A stretch of DNA of 7,440 bases, taken from contig CAZAKZ010000216.1 in NCBI GenBank assembly GCA_964485695.1, positions 1 through 7,440 on the forward strand. Reading direction: 5' to 3'. The translations under genes and the position numbers were made by a program. This document shows positions 1-6,498 of this stretch, piece after piece (position 1 is the stretch's first letter; every line of letters starts with the position of its first letter). The DNA comes from CAZAKZ01 sp964485695. GTDB taxonomy: Bacteria > Planctomycetota > JAFGQW01. The notes under the pieces were generated by a model. That model saw only the letters and a program-made list of their open reading frames with translations. It had not been told where the DNA came from and made no database searches.

Positions 1-91
1 CCGCCCCTGGAGGACTACGGGCCTGGACGGGTCCGGTTAAATGGATACCCCCGATGCTGGTTATTTCGCCGGTCCTCGCCCTGGACCTCAT
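1..91 (-). CDS. Partial open frame downstream of the ubiquitin-like gene (N-terminus only)
   Basis: An ATG at 91-89 overlaps the TGA stop of the ubiquitin-like gene at 90-88 as ATGA, a typical translational-coupling junction. The frame then stays open for 30 codons to the window edge. The predicted start is MRSRARTGEITSIGGIHLTG, rich in Arg and Gly, and I do not recognise it. No strong Shine-Dalgarno lies upstream; GGTGAAG about 12 bases before the ATG is the nearest purine-rich stretch. By analogy with known operons of YukD-like ubiquitin homologues, the next gene could be an E2-, E1/ThiF- or JAB-like protein, but nothing in the visible 30 residues shows it. A 30-codon open frame in GC-rich DNA can also arise by chance. 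Confidence 0.33.
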   Translation of the reverse strand, partial: MRSRARTGEITSIGGIHLTGPVQARSPPGA

Positions 92-423
92 CCCGGGAGA
101 TCTTCACCACGGCTGCTCCGTTTCCCCCGGTGATCAGTGGGTGTTCCGGCGGTGATCTCCGGTTGGATACGCAGGACATCGCCGGTGGTGACCTCCTGGT
201 CGCGCAGGGTTTTGTCGTCGAGGAGCTGCACCCCGAGGCGTCGATGGTGGAACTTGTAGCTCATGAGCTGCCCGTCGGGGCTGTGCCGGGGGAGGCGGAG
301 CTTGTCGGCGAGGACCATCAGGATCCGGTCCACCGTCACGTCCCCGGGGACTTCAACCTGGATCCGCTTGTTTCCGGTGGCGTCCCAGACCTCGATGTTG
401 AGGTCGCTCTGATTTTCGTTCAT
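88..423 (-). CDS. Ubiquitin-like beta-grasp protein, YukD/EsaB-like
   Basis: This 111-residue protein looks like one ubiquitin-fold domain. Strand 1 is LNIEVWDATG (8-17) and strand 2 NKRIQVEVP (18-26). A helix follows at about 30-45 (TVDRILMVLADKLRLP). Strand 3 is MSYKFHH (54-60), then LLDDKTLRDQEVTTGDVLRI (67-86), which matches the ubiquitin pattern of a short turn leading to the last strand. The domain ends PEITAG at residue 93, the place where ubiquitin-type proteins end in glycine. An 18-residue polar tail (94-111) follows. The family includes YukD/EsaB of type VII secretion and the free ubiquitin homologues found with E1, E2 and JAB-like genes in many bacteria. No WXG100 or EccC gene is visible, so the second context is more likely. 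The ATG at 423 is preceded by GGAAGG with short spacing and by a promoter at 456-483. Role in this organism unknown. Confidence 0.8.
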   Translation of the reverse strand: MNENQSDLNIEVWDATGNKRIQVEVPGDVTVDRILMVLADKLRLPRHSPDGQLMSYKFHHRRLGVQLLDDKTLRDQEVTTGDVLRIQPEITAGTPTDHRGKRSSRGEDLPG

Positions 424-455
424 GACCCTTCCACGTATCCAAAAATGAGAACGTC

Positions 456-483
456 ATTATCCTCCTGGCAGTGGGAAAGGCAA
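456..483 (-). promoter_or_regulatory. Candidate sigma70 promoter of the ubiquitin-like gene
   Basis: Read on the minus strand, TTGCCT (483-478) and GATAAT (461-456) are separated by 16 bases, matching the -35 consensus at 4 of 6 and the -10 at 5 of 6 positions. Transcription would begin near 449, leaving a leader of about 26 bases before the ATG at 423. The placement fits the start chosen for the gene. Confidence 0.45.
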
Positions 484-515
484 GGGATTTCGATACCTCG
501 ACCCTCCTCCTGGGG

Positions 516-535
516 CGGCGAGACGGACCTCGCCG
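516..535. repeat. 7-bp perfect inverted repeat between the divergent promoters
   Basis: CGGCGAG (516-522) is mirrored by CTCGCCG (529-535) across a 6-base spacer. It lies between the minus-strand promoter at 456-483 and the plus-strand promoter at 598-625. Neither side is followed by a T run, so it is not an intrinsic terminator. It could be an operator or a chance GC-rich dyad. Confidence 0.35.
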
Positions 536-597
536 GTTCGACCCGGAGCGGCCCGGATCCCGCTCAATTCGCATCAAAAGGTGGCCGAAGAATCCCC

Positions 598-625
598 TTG
601 GGTACCTATTCCGGTAGACTATATT
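598..625 (+). promoter_or_regulatory. Candidate promoter of pckA
   Basis: TTGGGT (598-603) and TATATT (620-625) are 16 bases apart. The -10 matches consensus at 5 of 6 positions, but the -35 at only 3 of 6. Transcription would start near 632 and give a leader of about 39 bases. The local drop in GC around 603-655 supports non-coding control DNA here and argues against the in-frame GTG at 581 as the pckA start. Confidence 0.38.
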
Positions 626-656
626 TCCCTCAGTACAGAAGATACCGTTTGGAACC

Positions 657-662
657 AAGGAG
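657..662 (+). promoter_or_regulatory. Shine-Dalgarno site that fixes the pckA start
   Basis: AAGGAG lies 8 bases before the ATG at 671, near-ideal for a bacterial ribosome binding site. The only upstream in-frame alternative, GTG at 581, lacks such a site and lies ahead of the candidate promoter. Confidence 0.8.
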
Positions 663-670
663 TTGAACTC

Positions 671-2317
671 ATGGAACTCGAATCCAATCTGGATAGTTTC
701 CTGAAAAGCCACGACAACACCCTGCTCAATCCTGAGCGCAAGGTGATGATTCAGGAGGCTGTGGACAATCGGGAGGTCATCATCTCCGCGAACGGAGCCC
801 TGGCGACCTGGACGCCGCCGGAATCGACCGGCCGGAGCCCCAAGGACACGATACTCGTCCGTCGGCCCGAGAGCGAAGGTGAAATCGACTGGGATTCACC
901 GAACAACCTCGCCATCACCCCCGAGACCTTCGACATGCTGTTCCAGGATGCCCTGGATGCCTACAAGGGTCGGAAAGTCTATGTCACCGAGCGGGTCATC
1001 GGTGCGGATTCTGCAATGGCCCTGCCGGTGCGCACCCTCTCCACCCACGTCCTGACGTCCCTCTTCACCGACAACATGTTCCGCCCGGTTCCTGCGGACA
1101 TCGACAAGAGCGTCTTTAAGAACCGGAAGTTCAACCTCCTGGTAGTTCCCTACGACAAGCTGGATCCCGACAAGTACAAGGGCCTCCTCCGCGATATCGC
1201 CGAGACCGGCAAGGCCTCGAACATGGCCATCGCCTGTGACGTCGACCGCCGCCTGGGCGTCGTGTTCGGCTCCGCGTACTGCGGAAGCGTCAAGAAGCTC
1301 ATGTTCACGGCGATGAACTACATGCTGCCCGGCGAGGGCATCCTGCCGCTGCACTGCTCCGCCAACGAGGGCCCCGATGGGGACATCGCAATGCTCCTGG
1401 GCCTGTCGGGTACCGGCAAGACCACTCTGTCCGCCGAGAAGAGCCGGGCGCTGCTGGGCGACGACGAGCACGCCTGGACCAATACCGGAGTGAACAACTT
1501 CGAGAACGGCTGCTACGCGAAGCTCATCGATCTGGATCCCGCGAAGGAGCCGGAGATCTTCAAGGCCTGCTTCCACGAGGACGATTACCTGAGCCACGGG
1601 GCCATCATCGAGAACGCCATGATGTATCCCACCGGCAAGTTCGACCTCTACGACGACCGCTACACGCCGAACTCTCGCGGGTCCTATCCTCTGACCTATC
1701 TCGACAACATCAAGCCGCCCTCCACCGGCGGTCATCCCAAGACCATCCTCTTCCTCACCGCCGACGCCAACGGCGTGATCCCGCCGGTGTCCCGGCTGGA
1801 CTCCAACCAGGCCATGCTCTGGTTCCTCATGGGCTACACCAGCAAGCTGGCCGGCACCGAGACGGGCATCGTGGAACCACGGACGGCGTTTTCCCGGTTC
1901 TTCGGGGAGCCGTTCATGCCGCGGAACCCCGACGTCTACGCCCGGATGCTCGGCGATAAGATGAAGCAGCACGACACGAATGTCTACCTCGTGAACACCG
2001 GCTGGAGCGGCGGCCCCTACGGCGTGGGCAAGCGCATGGACATCATGCTGACCCGGGCCCTGGTCGCTGCGGCCCTGTCCGGAGCGTTGGAGAACGTGGA
2101 ATACGTGGAGGACAAGCGGTTCCACATCCACGTGCCCGCGTCCTGCCCCGGCGTGGACGACGCGAAGCTCCTCAATCCCAAGAACACCTGGAGCGACAAG
2201 GACGCCTTCGAAGCGCGCGCCGACAAGCTGGCCGGCGAGTTCAAAGCCCACTTCGAAAAGGCATACGGCAACAAGAACATCGATCCGGCCGTCATTGCCC
2301 AGTGTCCGGGAAAATAG
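671..2317 (+). CDS. pckA: Phosphoenolpyruvate carboxykinase (ATP)
   Basis: This cytoplasmic enzyme converts oxaloacetate and ATP to PEP, ADP and CO2, the entry step of gluconeogenesis. The 548-residue length fits the ATP-type family (about 530-540). Visible signatures are GRSPKD with substrate-binding Arg55; Lys209 in the VKK stretch and His228 in LHCSAN, both equivalent to metal ligands of the E. coli enzyme; the P-loop GLSGTGKTT (244-252, Lys250); GDDEH (263-267) with metal-binding Asp265; Arg336 in NSRGSYP; FLTADANGVIPPVSRL (361-376); and LVNTGWSGG (440-448). All key catalytic positions appear intact. Two places differ from common PckA: the segment before the lysine pair reads YCGSVKK where many have YGGE(M/I)KK, and the stretch after the P-loop reads SAEKSRALL rather than SADPNR. 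This suggests a divergent clade. The gene has its own promoter candidate and a strong terminator, so it is probably monocistronic. Start chosen by the Shine-Dalgarno at 657-662. Confidence 0.96.
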   Translation: MELESNLDSFLKSHDNTLLNPERKVMIQEAVDNREVIISANGALATWTPPESTGRSPKDTILVRRPESEGEIDWDSPNNLAITPETFDMLFQDALDAYKGRKVYVTERVIGADSAMALPVRTLSTHVLTSLFTDNMFRPVPADIDKSVFKNRKFNLLVVPYDKLDPDKYKGLLRDIAETGKASNMAIACDVDRRLGVVFGSAYCGSVKKLMFTAMNYMLPGEGILPLHCSANEGPDGDIAMLLGLSGTGKTTLSAEKSRALLGDDEHAWTNTGVNNFENGCYAKLIDLDPAKEPEIFKACFHEDDYLSHGAIIENAMMYPTGKFDLYDDRYTPNSRGSYPLTYLDNIKPPSTGGHPKTILFLTADANGVIPPVSRLDSNQAMLWFLMGYTSKLAGTETGIVEPRTAFSRFFGEPFMPRNPDVYARMLGDKMKQHDTNVYLVNTGWSGGPYGVGKRMDIMLTRALVAAALSGALENVEYVEDKRFHIHVPASCPGVDDAKLLNPKNTWSDKDAFEARADKLAGEFKAHFEKAYGNKNIDPAVIAQCPGK

Positions 2318-2345
2318 ACGCGCTGGCCTACAGATAGAACCTCAC

Positions 2346-2385
2346 CGGGGACCCTCGCTCTGAACGGGCGGGGGTCCCCGATTTT
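2346..2385 (+). terminator. Intrinsic terminator after pckA
   Basis: Bases 2346-2360 pair continuously with 2366-2380, a 15-bp GC-rich stem with two G-T wobbles closing a 5-base TGAAC loop, followed by ATTTTC. It begins 28 bases after the pckA stop and sits in the convergent gap with the transporter gene. On the minus strand the hairpin is not followed by a T run, so it should act mainly on pckA transcripts. Confidence 0.85.
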
Positions 2386-2395
2386 CATGTACCGG

Positions 2396-4096
2396 TCAAG
2401 ATTCACTGGAGTGAGATCGGGACCTGTCGTCTCCCCAGGTCAGGAACCGGTTGTAGAGCAACAGGCCCACGATCGTGGCCACGCCGATACCCGTGAAGAT
2501 GAGCCACAGGGTTCGGGGCTGGTTCATCTCGTCCACGAACTTCACGTAGAGGTTAGCCCCCAGCACGCTGCCGATACTCGAGCCGATGACGCCGTAGAGA
2601 AACAGGTAGCCCATGTACATGGCCACGCGGGACTGGGGCGCGGCCTGGCCCACGTAGCTGATGAACTTGGGGTGAGCGGTCATCTCCCCGATGGAGAAGA
2701 TGATGGTGCCGATGATGAATACCCAGATGTTGGTGTTGATGGCGAGGATGGCCATGCCCACGGTGCCGAAGCCGATGCCTACGATCATGGTGGGCAGGGC
2801 CTTGAATTTCTTGACGATGTTCGAGACCACGAGCTGCAGCAGGATGATGGTGCCCGCGTTGATGGCGGTCACATGCTCCACGTCGAACTTCCAGTTCAGC
2901 GTGATGCCCAGCTTGGAGAAGAATCCATTGACCGCATCGTTCAGGCTGGCGGCGTCCACGTAGTCCCGGACGTACCAGAGCACGGTTCCCATCATCTGGA
3001 AGTAGAGCACCCAGAAGCCCGCGTAGATGAAGACCAGGAGCAGGAATCGGAAGTGGTCCTGGAACCGGGGCAGATCCTTGTAGTCGATGCTGAACAGGGA
3101 GAGGGGCGTGATGGCGATCACCGAGCACAGGATGCGGGCGAACACGCTGAGGTGGGGGAGTGTCCAGATGAGTACTCCTAGCACGCCCATTGTCACGGCC
3201 AGGAAGAGCGCTTTATGTCCGGAGGATGCAGACTTGAAGCGCGTCTCCAGACCCAGGATGATCAGGCTGGTCAGGAACAGGATCCCGATGAATGGCATGA
3301 GAAAGGGTCGGCTCGTCCCTGAATCGGACCCGTACAGGTAGCCGCCGAAGCCCAGCAGTATCAGGAGGAAGAACACCGTCAACAGAACCCTGGCCGGTCC
3401 TTGCAGGACCCTGGCGATCAGCACGAAGGGGCTGTAGATGATCTCGAAGGCGTTGGCCAGGGTCTGGATCAGACTGAGCTTGTCCTTGGCCTCGTTCCCC
3501 CTGGCCAAAGGCGGCTCCCGGTAGAGGAAGATCGTGGGCAGGAGCATGGCCCCGGTGCCGATGGCTGCGGCGATGAGAACCCAGTTCCAGCTGAAGCTCT
3601 TGAGATAGGGCACCAGGAACAGGGGCACCACGAATGCACCCAGGTTGATGGACCAGTAGAAGAGGCCGAAGCCGAGGGTGCTGTTGGACCTGTCGGTGCA
3701 TCGGGCGATGGTGCCCGAGATGACCGGCTTGAAGAAGCCGGCCCCGACGCCCATCAACGCGAGGAATAGGAACATCGGCGTGTACTCGGTGGCCTGGCTG
3801 GCGAGGAAGTAGCCGCCGCCCAGCAGGGAGAACGCCACCATGAGGATGGGGCGGTACCCGAACCGGTCCGCCAGGGTTCCGCTCAGGATGGGCAGGAAGT
3901 AGAGAATAGGCTGGATGGTCCCCATGATGAGACCCACATCCGGCTTGGCGAAACCGAGGTGCTTGTTCAGGTATACTGCCAGGATGCTCATCACGCCGTA
4001 GTAGGAGCCGCGCTCGAAGAACTCGAACACCACTACCAGCCAGAACAGCGGCGGAAACTTGCTCCGGGGTTTGTCTCTGTCGTCCTCGATCGTCAT
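2396..4096 (-). CDS. POT/PTR2-family proton-dependent oligopeptide transporter
   Basis: This is a 566-residue inner-membrane protein of the major facilitator superfamily. The POT marker ExxER appears in the first helix as Glu25-Phe-Phe-Glu28-Arg29. The MFS loop motif GTLADRFGYRP spans 73-83. GAGFFKPVISGTIARCTD (118-135) and FYWSINLGAF (147-156) match PTR2 signatures. Late in the protein, SIGEMTAHP (468-476) places Glu471 at the conserved acidic position of helix 10. POT proteins import di- and tripeptides with protons, and some members carry other substrates. By eye there are six helices to about 191, four hydrophobic segments between about 235 and 338, then six from about 351 to 549. That suggests 16 segments rather than the 14 usual in bacterial POTs. 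The tail (554-566) is short, Ser-rich and charged. The start at 4096 has GAGG upstream and lies about 42 bases after a good promoter; a longer frame from TTG at 4255 would begin upstream of that promoter. Convergent with pckA, divergent from lutA. Confidence 0.88.
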   Translation of the reverse strand: MTIEDDRDKPRSKFPPLFWLVVVFEFFERGSYYGVMSILAVYLNKHLGFAKPDVGLIMGTIQPILYFLPILSGTLADRFGYRPILMVAFSLLGGGYFLASQATEYTPMFLFLALMGVGAGFFKPVISGTIARCTDRSNSTLGFGLFYWSINLGAFVVPLFLVPYLKSFSWNWVLIAAAIGTGAMLLPTIFLYREPPLARGNEAKDKLSLIQTLANAFEIIYSPFVLIARVLQGPARVLLTVFFLLILLGFGGYLYGSDSGTSRPFLMPFIGILFLTSLIILGLETRFKSASSGHKALFLAVTMGVLGVLIWTLPHLSVFARILCSVIAITPLSLFSIDYKDLPRFQDHFRFLLLVFIYAGFWVLYFQMMGTVLWYVRDYVDAASLNDAVNGFFSKLGITLNWKFDVEHVTAINAGTIILLQLVVSNIVKKFKALPTMIVGIGFGTVGMAILAINTNIWVFIIGTIIFSIGEMTAHPKFISYVGQAAPQSRVAMYMGYLFLYGVIGSSIGSVLGANLYVKFVDEMNQPRTLWLIFTGIGVATIVGLLLYNRFLTWGDDRSRSHSSES

Positions 4097-4144
4097 CCTG
4101 CCTCGTTTCGAAATGCTCGTCCGGATGAGTATGAACAGCCCGCG

Positions 4145-4173
4145 AATATAGCTTTTTTGCCTGAATCGGGCAA
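4145..4173 (-). promoter_or_regulatory. Sigma70-type promoter of the POT transporter gene
   Basis: On the minus strand TTGCCC (4173-4168) and TATATT (4150-4145) are separated by exactly 17 bases, and the spacer contains an A6 tract. The -35 matches 4 of 6 and the -10 matches 5 of 6 consensus bases. Transcription would start near 4138. The -35 also forms one arm of an inverted repeat, TTGCC/GGCAA at 4157-4161 and 4169-4173, which could be an operator overlapping the promoter. Confidence 0.6.
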
Positions 4174-4181
4174 TGAGCCCT

Positions 4182-4199
4182 CCGTGAAGCACCTCACGG
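4182..4199. promoter_or_regulatory. CRP/FNR-superfamily-like palindrome
   Basis: CCGTGA (4182-4187) and TCACGG (4194-4199) form a perfect 6-bp inverted repeat around a 6-base centre. The core GTGA-N6-TCAC is the half-site and spacing bound by CRP-type regulators (consensus TGTGA-N6-TCACA). It lies between the divergent transporter and lut genes, centred about 52 bases upstream of the predicted transporter start site. No regulator gene is in the window, so the binding factor is inferred only from site shape. Confidence 0.42.
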
Positions 4200-4258
4200 C
4201 CGTGTATTGGACCGATCCGGGCAAAGTTACCTCCTTGAGCATCGCTACCCTTCAAGCG

Positions 4259-4286
4259 CTGGAATTCCGCCGGCCGTTCCTATAAG
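4259..4286 (+). promoter_or_regulatory. Weak candidate promoter of the lut operon
   Basis: TATAAG (4281-4286) resembles a -10 box (5 of 6). The best partner is CTGGAA (4259-4264) at 16 bases, only 3 of 6 at the -35. Such a promoter would normally need an activator. Transcription would begin near 4293, about 60 bases before the lutA ATG. Confidence 0.28.
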
Positions 4287-4354
4287 GTACCCGCCTCCGG
4301 ATCCCCGTGCCGAGCCGGACCAGGAAAGAGGATAGATTTATTCGAAAGCGCCTC

Positions 4355-5089
4355 ATGAAGGTCAACCTCTTCGTACCCTGTCTCGCCGATACCTTCTGCC
4401 CGGGGACGGCCGAGTCCACGAGACGCGTGCTCGAGAAGATCGGCCTGGAGGTGCACTGCCCTCTGGATCAGACGTGCTGCGGCCAGCCCATGTTCAATGC
4501 CGGGTATTTCGACCAGGCCCGGGCCGTAGCGCGCCATTTTTTGAAGGTCTTCGGCGAGACCGAAGGGCCTGTCATCACGCCGTCGAGTTCCTGCGCGGCC
4601 ATGGTCCGTAACCGGTATCCGGGTCTCTTCGAGGGGGATCCCGAGGGCCTCGAAGAGGCCCGGGCCGTGAGCGAGCGCACGTACGAGTTCTGCGAGTTCC
4701 TGACCCGCCATCTCCGGGTCGACCTGGGGCGATTCAAGGCGCGCTTCGACGATTCCGTCACGTTCCACCGCAGTTGCCACTTCAGGGCCCTGGGCATCGA
4801 GGAGGAACCGGTGGAGCTGATGGAGCAGATTCCCGGTCTCCGGCACCTCCCCCTGAAAAACAAGGACCGGTGCTGCGGATTCGGGGGCGCCTTTTCCCTG
4901 TCCTATCCCCACGTGAGCCGGGGCATGGTGGCGGAGAAGCTGGAGTCCATCCTGGAAACCGGTGCCCGGTGGCTGGTCTTCGCGGATCCGGGATGCGGCC
5001 TGAACATCACGGGCTACGCCCGGAGAAAGGGCGTCGACCTCCAGTCCCTGCACATCGCCCGGCTCATCGACCGGGCCCTGGGAGGCTGA
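4355..5089 (+). CDS. lutA: Lactate utilization protein A (YkgE/LldE-like iron-sulfur oxidoreductase subunit)
   Basis: This is the first subunit of the cytoplasmic LutABC complex, which oxidises L-lactate to pyruvate and passes electrons through iron-sulfur centres. The 244 residues hold two cysteine-rich CCG domains like those of heterodisulfide reductase HdrB. The first has Cys9 (PCLAD), CCGQP (41-45) and SSSC (Cys80). The second has SCHFRA (Cys141), RCCGFGG (172-178) and DPGCGLN (Cys214). The opening MKVNLFVPCLADTF and length match LutA and YkgE closely. The ATG at 4355 is chosen by family alignment, though its upstream Shine-Dalgarno is poor. A good AGAGGA at 4327-4332 is instead placed for an ATT codon at 4340. 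The GTG at 4307 would add 16 residues not found in the family. The stop is followed after two bases by lutB, so the genes are cotranscribed. The extreme C-terminus RLIDRALGG shares a 20-base stretch with lutC. Confidence 0.93.
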   Translation: MKVNLFVPCLADTFCPGTAESTRRVLEKIGLEVHCPLDQTCCGQPMFNAGYFDQARAVARHFLKVFGETEGPVITPSSSCAAMVRNRYPGLFEGDPEGLEEARAVSERTYEFCEFLTRHLRVDLGRFKARFDDSVTFHRSCHFRALGIEEEPVELMEQIPGLRHLPLKNKDRCCGFGGAFSLSYPHVSRGMVAEKLESILETGARWLVFADPGCGLNITGYARRKGVDLQSLHIARLIDRALGG

Positions 5090-5091
5090 CC

Positions 5092-6498
5092 ATGGCGGAA
5101 TCCTCGTTTCAGGAAAAGACCCTGGACGCCTGCAGCGATCCCGACCTGGCCCGCAAGCTGCACAGGGCCACCGAGCGGCAGGCGGCCGCCCGGCAGTCGA
5201 TGTGCGAGGAACTCGGAGATCTGGGATCGTTCCGGGACCTGGCCGCAGCCGCGCGGGACCATGCGCTTTCCAGCCTGGACGAGTACCTCGCCCGCTTCGT
5301 GGAGAAGGCGGAGGCCTCGGGCGTCCACGTCCACTGGGCCGGGGATGCCGCGGAAGCGCGCGCCGCCATCCTCCGGGTCGCGGAAGACCACGCCGTGAAA
5401 CGGATCATCAAGAGCAAGTCCATGGTCACCGAGGAGATCGGCCTCACGGCGCACCTCGAGGCGGCGGGCCTGGAGGTCACGGAGACGGACCTGGGAGAGT
5501 TCATCATACAGCTGGCCCGCCAGAAGCCCTCCCACATCGTCTTGCCCGCCATCCACATGAGCGCCGGAGAAGTCACCCGGCTGTTCAGAAAGGAGATCGG
5601 CTACGAGGGCCCCTCGGATCCGGTCGCTCTCACCCGGGGTGCACGAAAACACCTGCGTGACAAGTTCCGGGAAGCCTCCATGGGAATCAGCGGAGTGAAC
5701 TTCGCCGTGGCCGATGAGGGGTGCTGGACGGTGTGCACCAACGAGGGCAACGGCCGCTACGTGACGGGCCTCCCGGAGGTCTACCTGGCGGTCATGGGCC
5801 TGGAGCGCATCGTCCGGGACCGGGGCAGCCTGGCAGTCATGCTGAAGATGCTCGCGAAGTTCGCCACGGGGCAGAGGATCACGCAATACGTGAACGTGAA
5901 CGGGGGGCCCGGCAGCCGGCGCGGGCCCAGGCACGTGCACCTGGTCATCCTGGACAACGGCCGGAGCTCCATCCTCGGTTCCCGATACTGGCGGATGCTC
6001 CGGTGCATCCGGTGCGGCGCCTGCCTGAACATCTGTCCCGTGTTCAACCACATCGGAGGGCAGTGCTTTCCGGGCCCCTACAGCGGCCCCATGGGATCCG
6101 TGCTACTGCCGCTGCAGATGGGGCTCAAAAATGCGGGCTCCATCGAGAAGGCCTGCAGCCTGTGCGGCGCGTGCGAGGAAGTGTGCCCGGTGAAGATTCC
6201 CCTGTCGGACCTGCTTCTGGAACTCCGGAGCGATGCCGCGCGCGCCGGCCTCTACGGCCGGAGGGAAAAGACCGTCATGAGAACGGGCACCTGGCTCCTC
6301 CGGCATCCCGCCCTCTACCGGTGGGCGCAGAAGCTCGCCTACTGGGGGCTGAAGCCCTGGAGCCGGACGGGCTGGATCCGGTCCCTGCCCTCTCTGCCGG
6401 GGCGATGGACACGAGAAAAGGACCTGCCCCTGCCCGCCCGGAAGAGTTTCTTGACCCGGGAGAAGTCCCGCCGCAGGAGGACGCCCCATGACGGATGA
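5092..6498 (+). CDS. lutB: Lactate utilization protein B (LUD domain plus two 4Fe-4S clusters)
   Basis: This is the central iron-sulfur subunit of LutABC, related to YkgF and LldF; at 468 residues it has the usual size. A LUD domain covers roughly residues 70-300, with KSKSMVTEEIGL (107-118) and TNEGNGR (216-222) as its clearest motifs. Two ferredoxin-type cluster motifs follow, each with the full CxxCxxCxxxCP pattern: Cys305, 308, 311, 315 and Cys355, 358, 361, 365. Between them, PVFNHIGG and YSGPMGSVLLPL are typical LutB segments. The C-terminal 80 residues correspond to the family's small trailing domain and end in an Arg-rich stretch that also encodes the lutC ribosome binding site. The ATG at 5092 has GGAGG at 5081-5085, six bases upstream and inside the end of lutA, consistent with coupled translation. 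The frame overlaps lutC by 11 bases. In the family it probably relays electrons from lactate oxidation toward the quinone pool; the acceptor here is not shown. Confidence 0.95.
   Translation: MAESSFQEKTLDACSDPDLARKLHRATERQAAARQSMCEELGDLGSFRDLAAAARDHALSSLDEYLARFVEKAEASGVHVHWAGDAAEARAAILRVAEDHAVKRIIKSKSMVTEEIGLTAHLEAAGLEVTETDLGEFIIQLARQKPSHIVLPAIHMSAGEVTRLFRKEIGYEGPSDPVALTRGARKHLRDKFREASMGISGVNFAVADEGCWTVCTNEGNGRYVTGLPEVYLAVMGLERIVRDRGSLAVMLKMLAKFATGQRITQYVNVNGGPGSRRGPRHVHLVILDNGRSSILGSRYWRMLRCIRCGACLNICPVFNHIGGQCFPGPYSGPMGSVLLPLQMGLKNAGSIEKACSLCGACEEVCPVKIPLSDLLLELRSDAARAGLYGRREKTVMRTGTWLLRHPALYRWAQKLAYWGLKPWSRTGWIRSLPSLPGRWTREKDLPLPARKSFLTREKSRRRRTPHDG

Noticed and set aside
581..670. GTG at 581 as an earlier start for pckA
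   Set aside because: It lies upstream of the candidate promoter, lacks a Shine-Dalgarno and adds 30 residues, whereas ATG 671 has AAGGAG at ideal spacing.
130..712. Overlapping frames on both strands around the ubiquitin-like gene and the pckA leader
   Set aside because: They cross the predicted promoters and ribosome binding site, and neither product looks like a protein family.
896..2251. 451-residue open frame on the minus strand opposite pckA
   Set aside because: It is a shadow of a high-GC gene: rich in Val, Gly and His with no domain pattern, while the plus strand carries an unmistakable complete PckA.
2387..3181. 264-residue plus-strand frame opposite the transporter
   Set aside because: Its composition (Asp, Glu, His and Val runs) is the antisense of a hydrophobic membrane protein; the minus strand has clear POT motifs.
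4097..4255. N-terminal extension of the transporter from TTG at 4255
   Set aside because: The extension is polar, lacks family support and begins upstream of the well-formed promoter at 4145-4173.
5014..6051. 345-residue minus-strand frame opposite lutB
   Set aside because: Low-complexity antisense product without recognisable motifs; lutB on the plus strand has both 4Fe-4S motifs.
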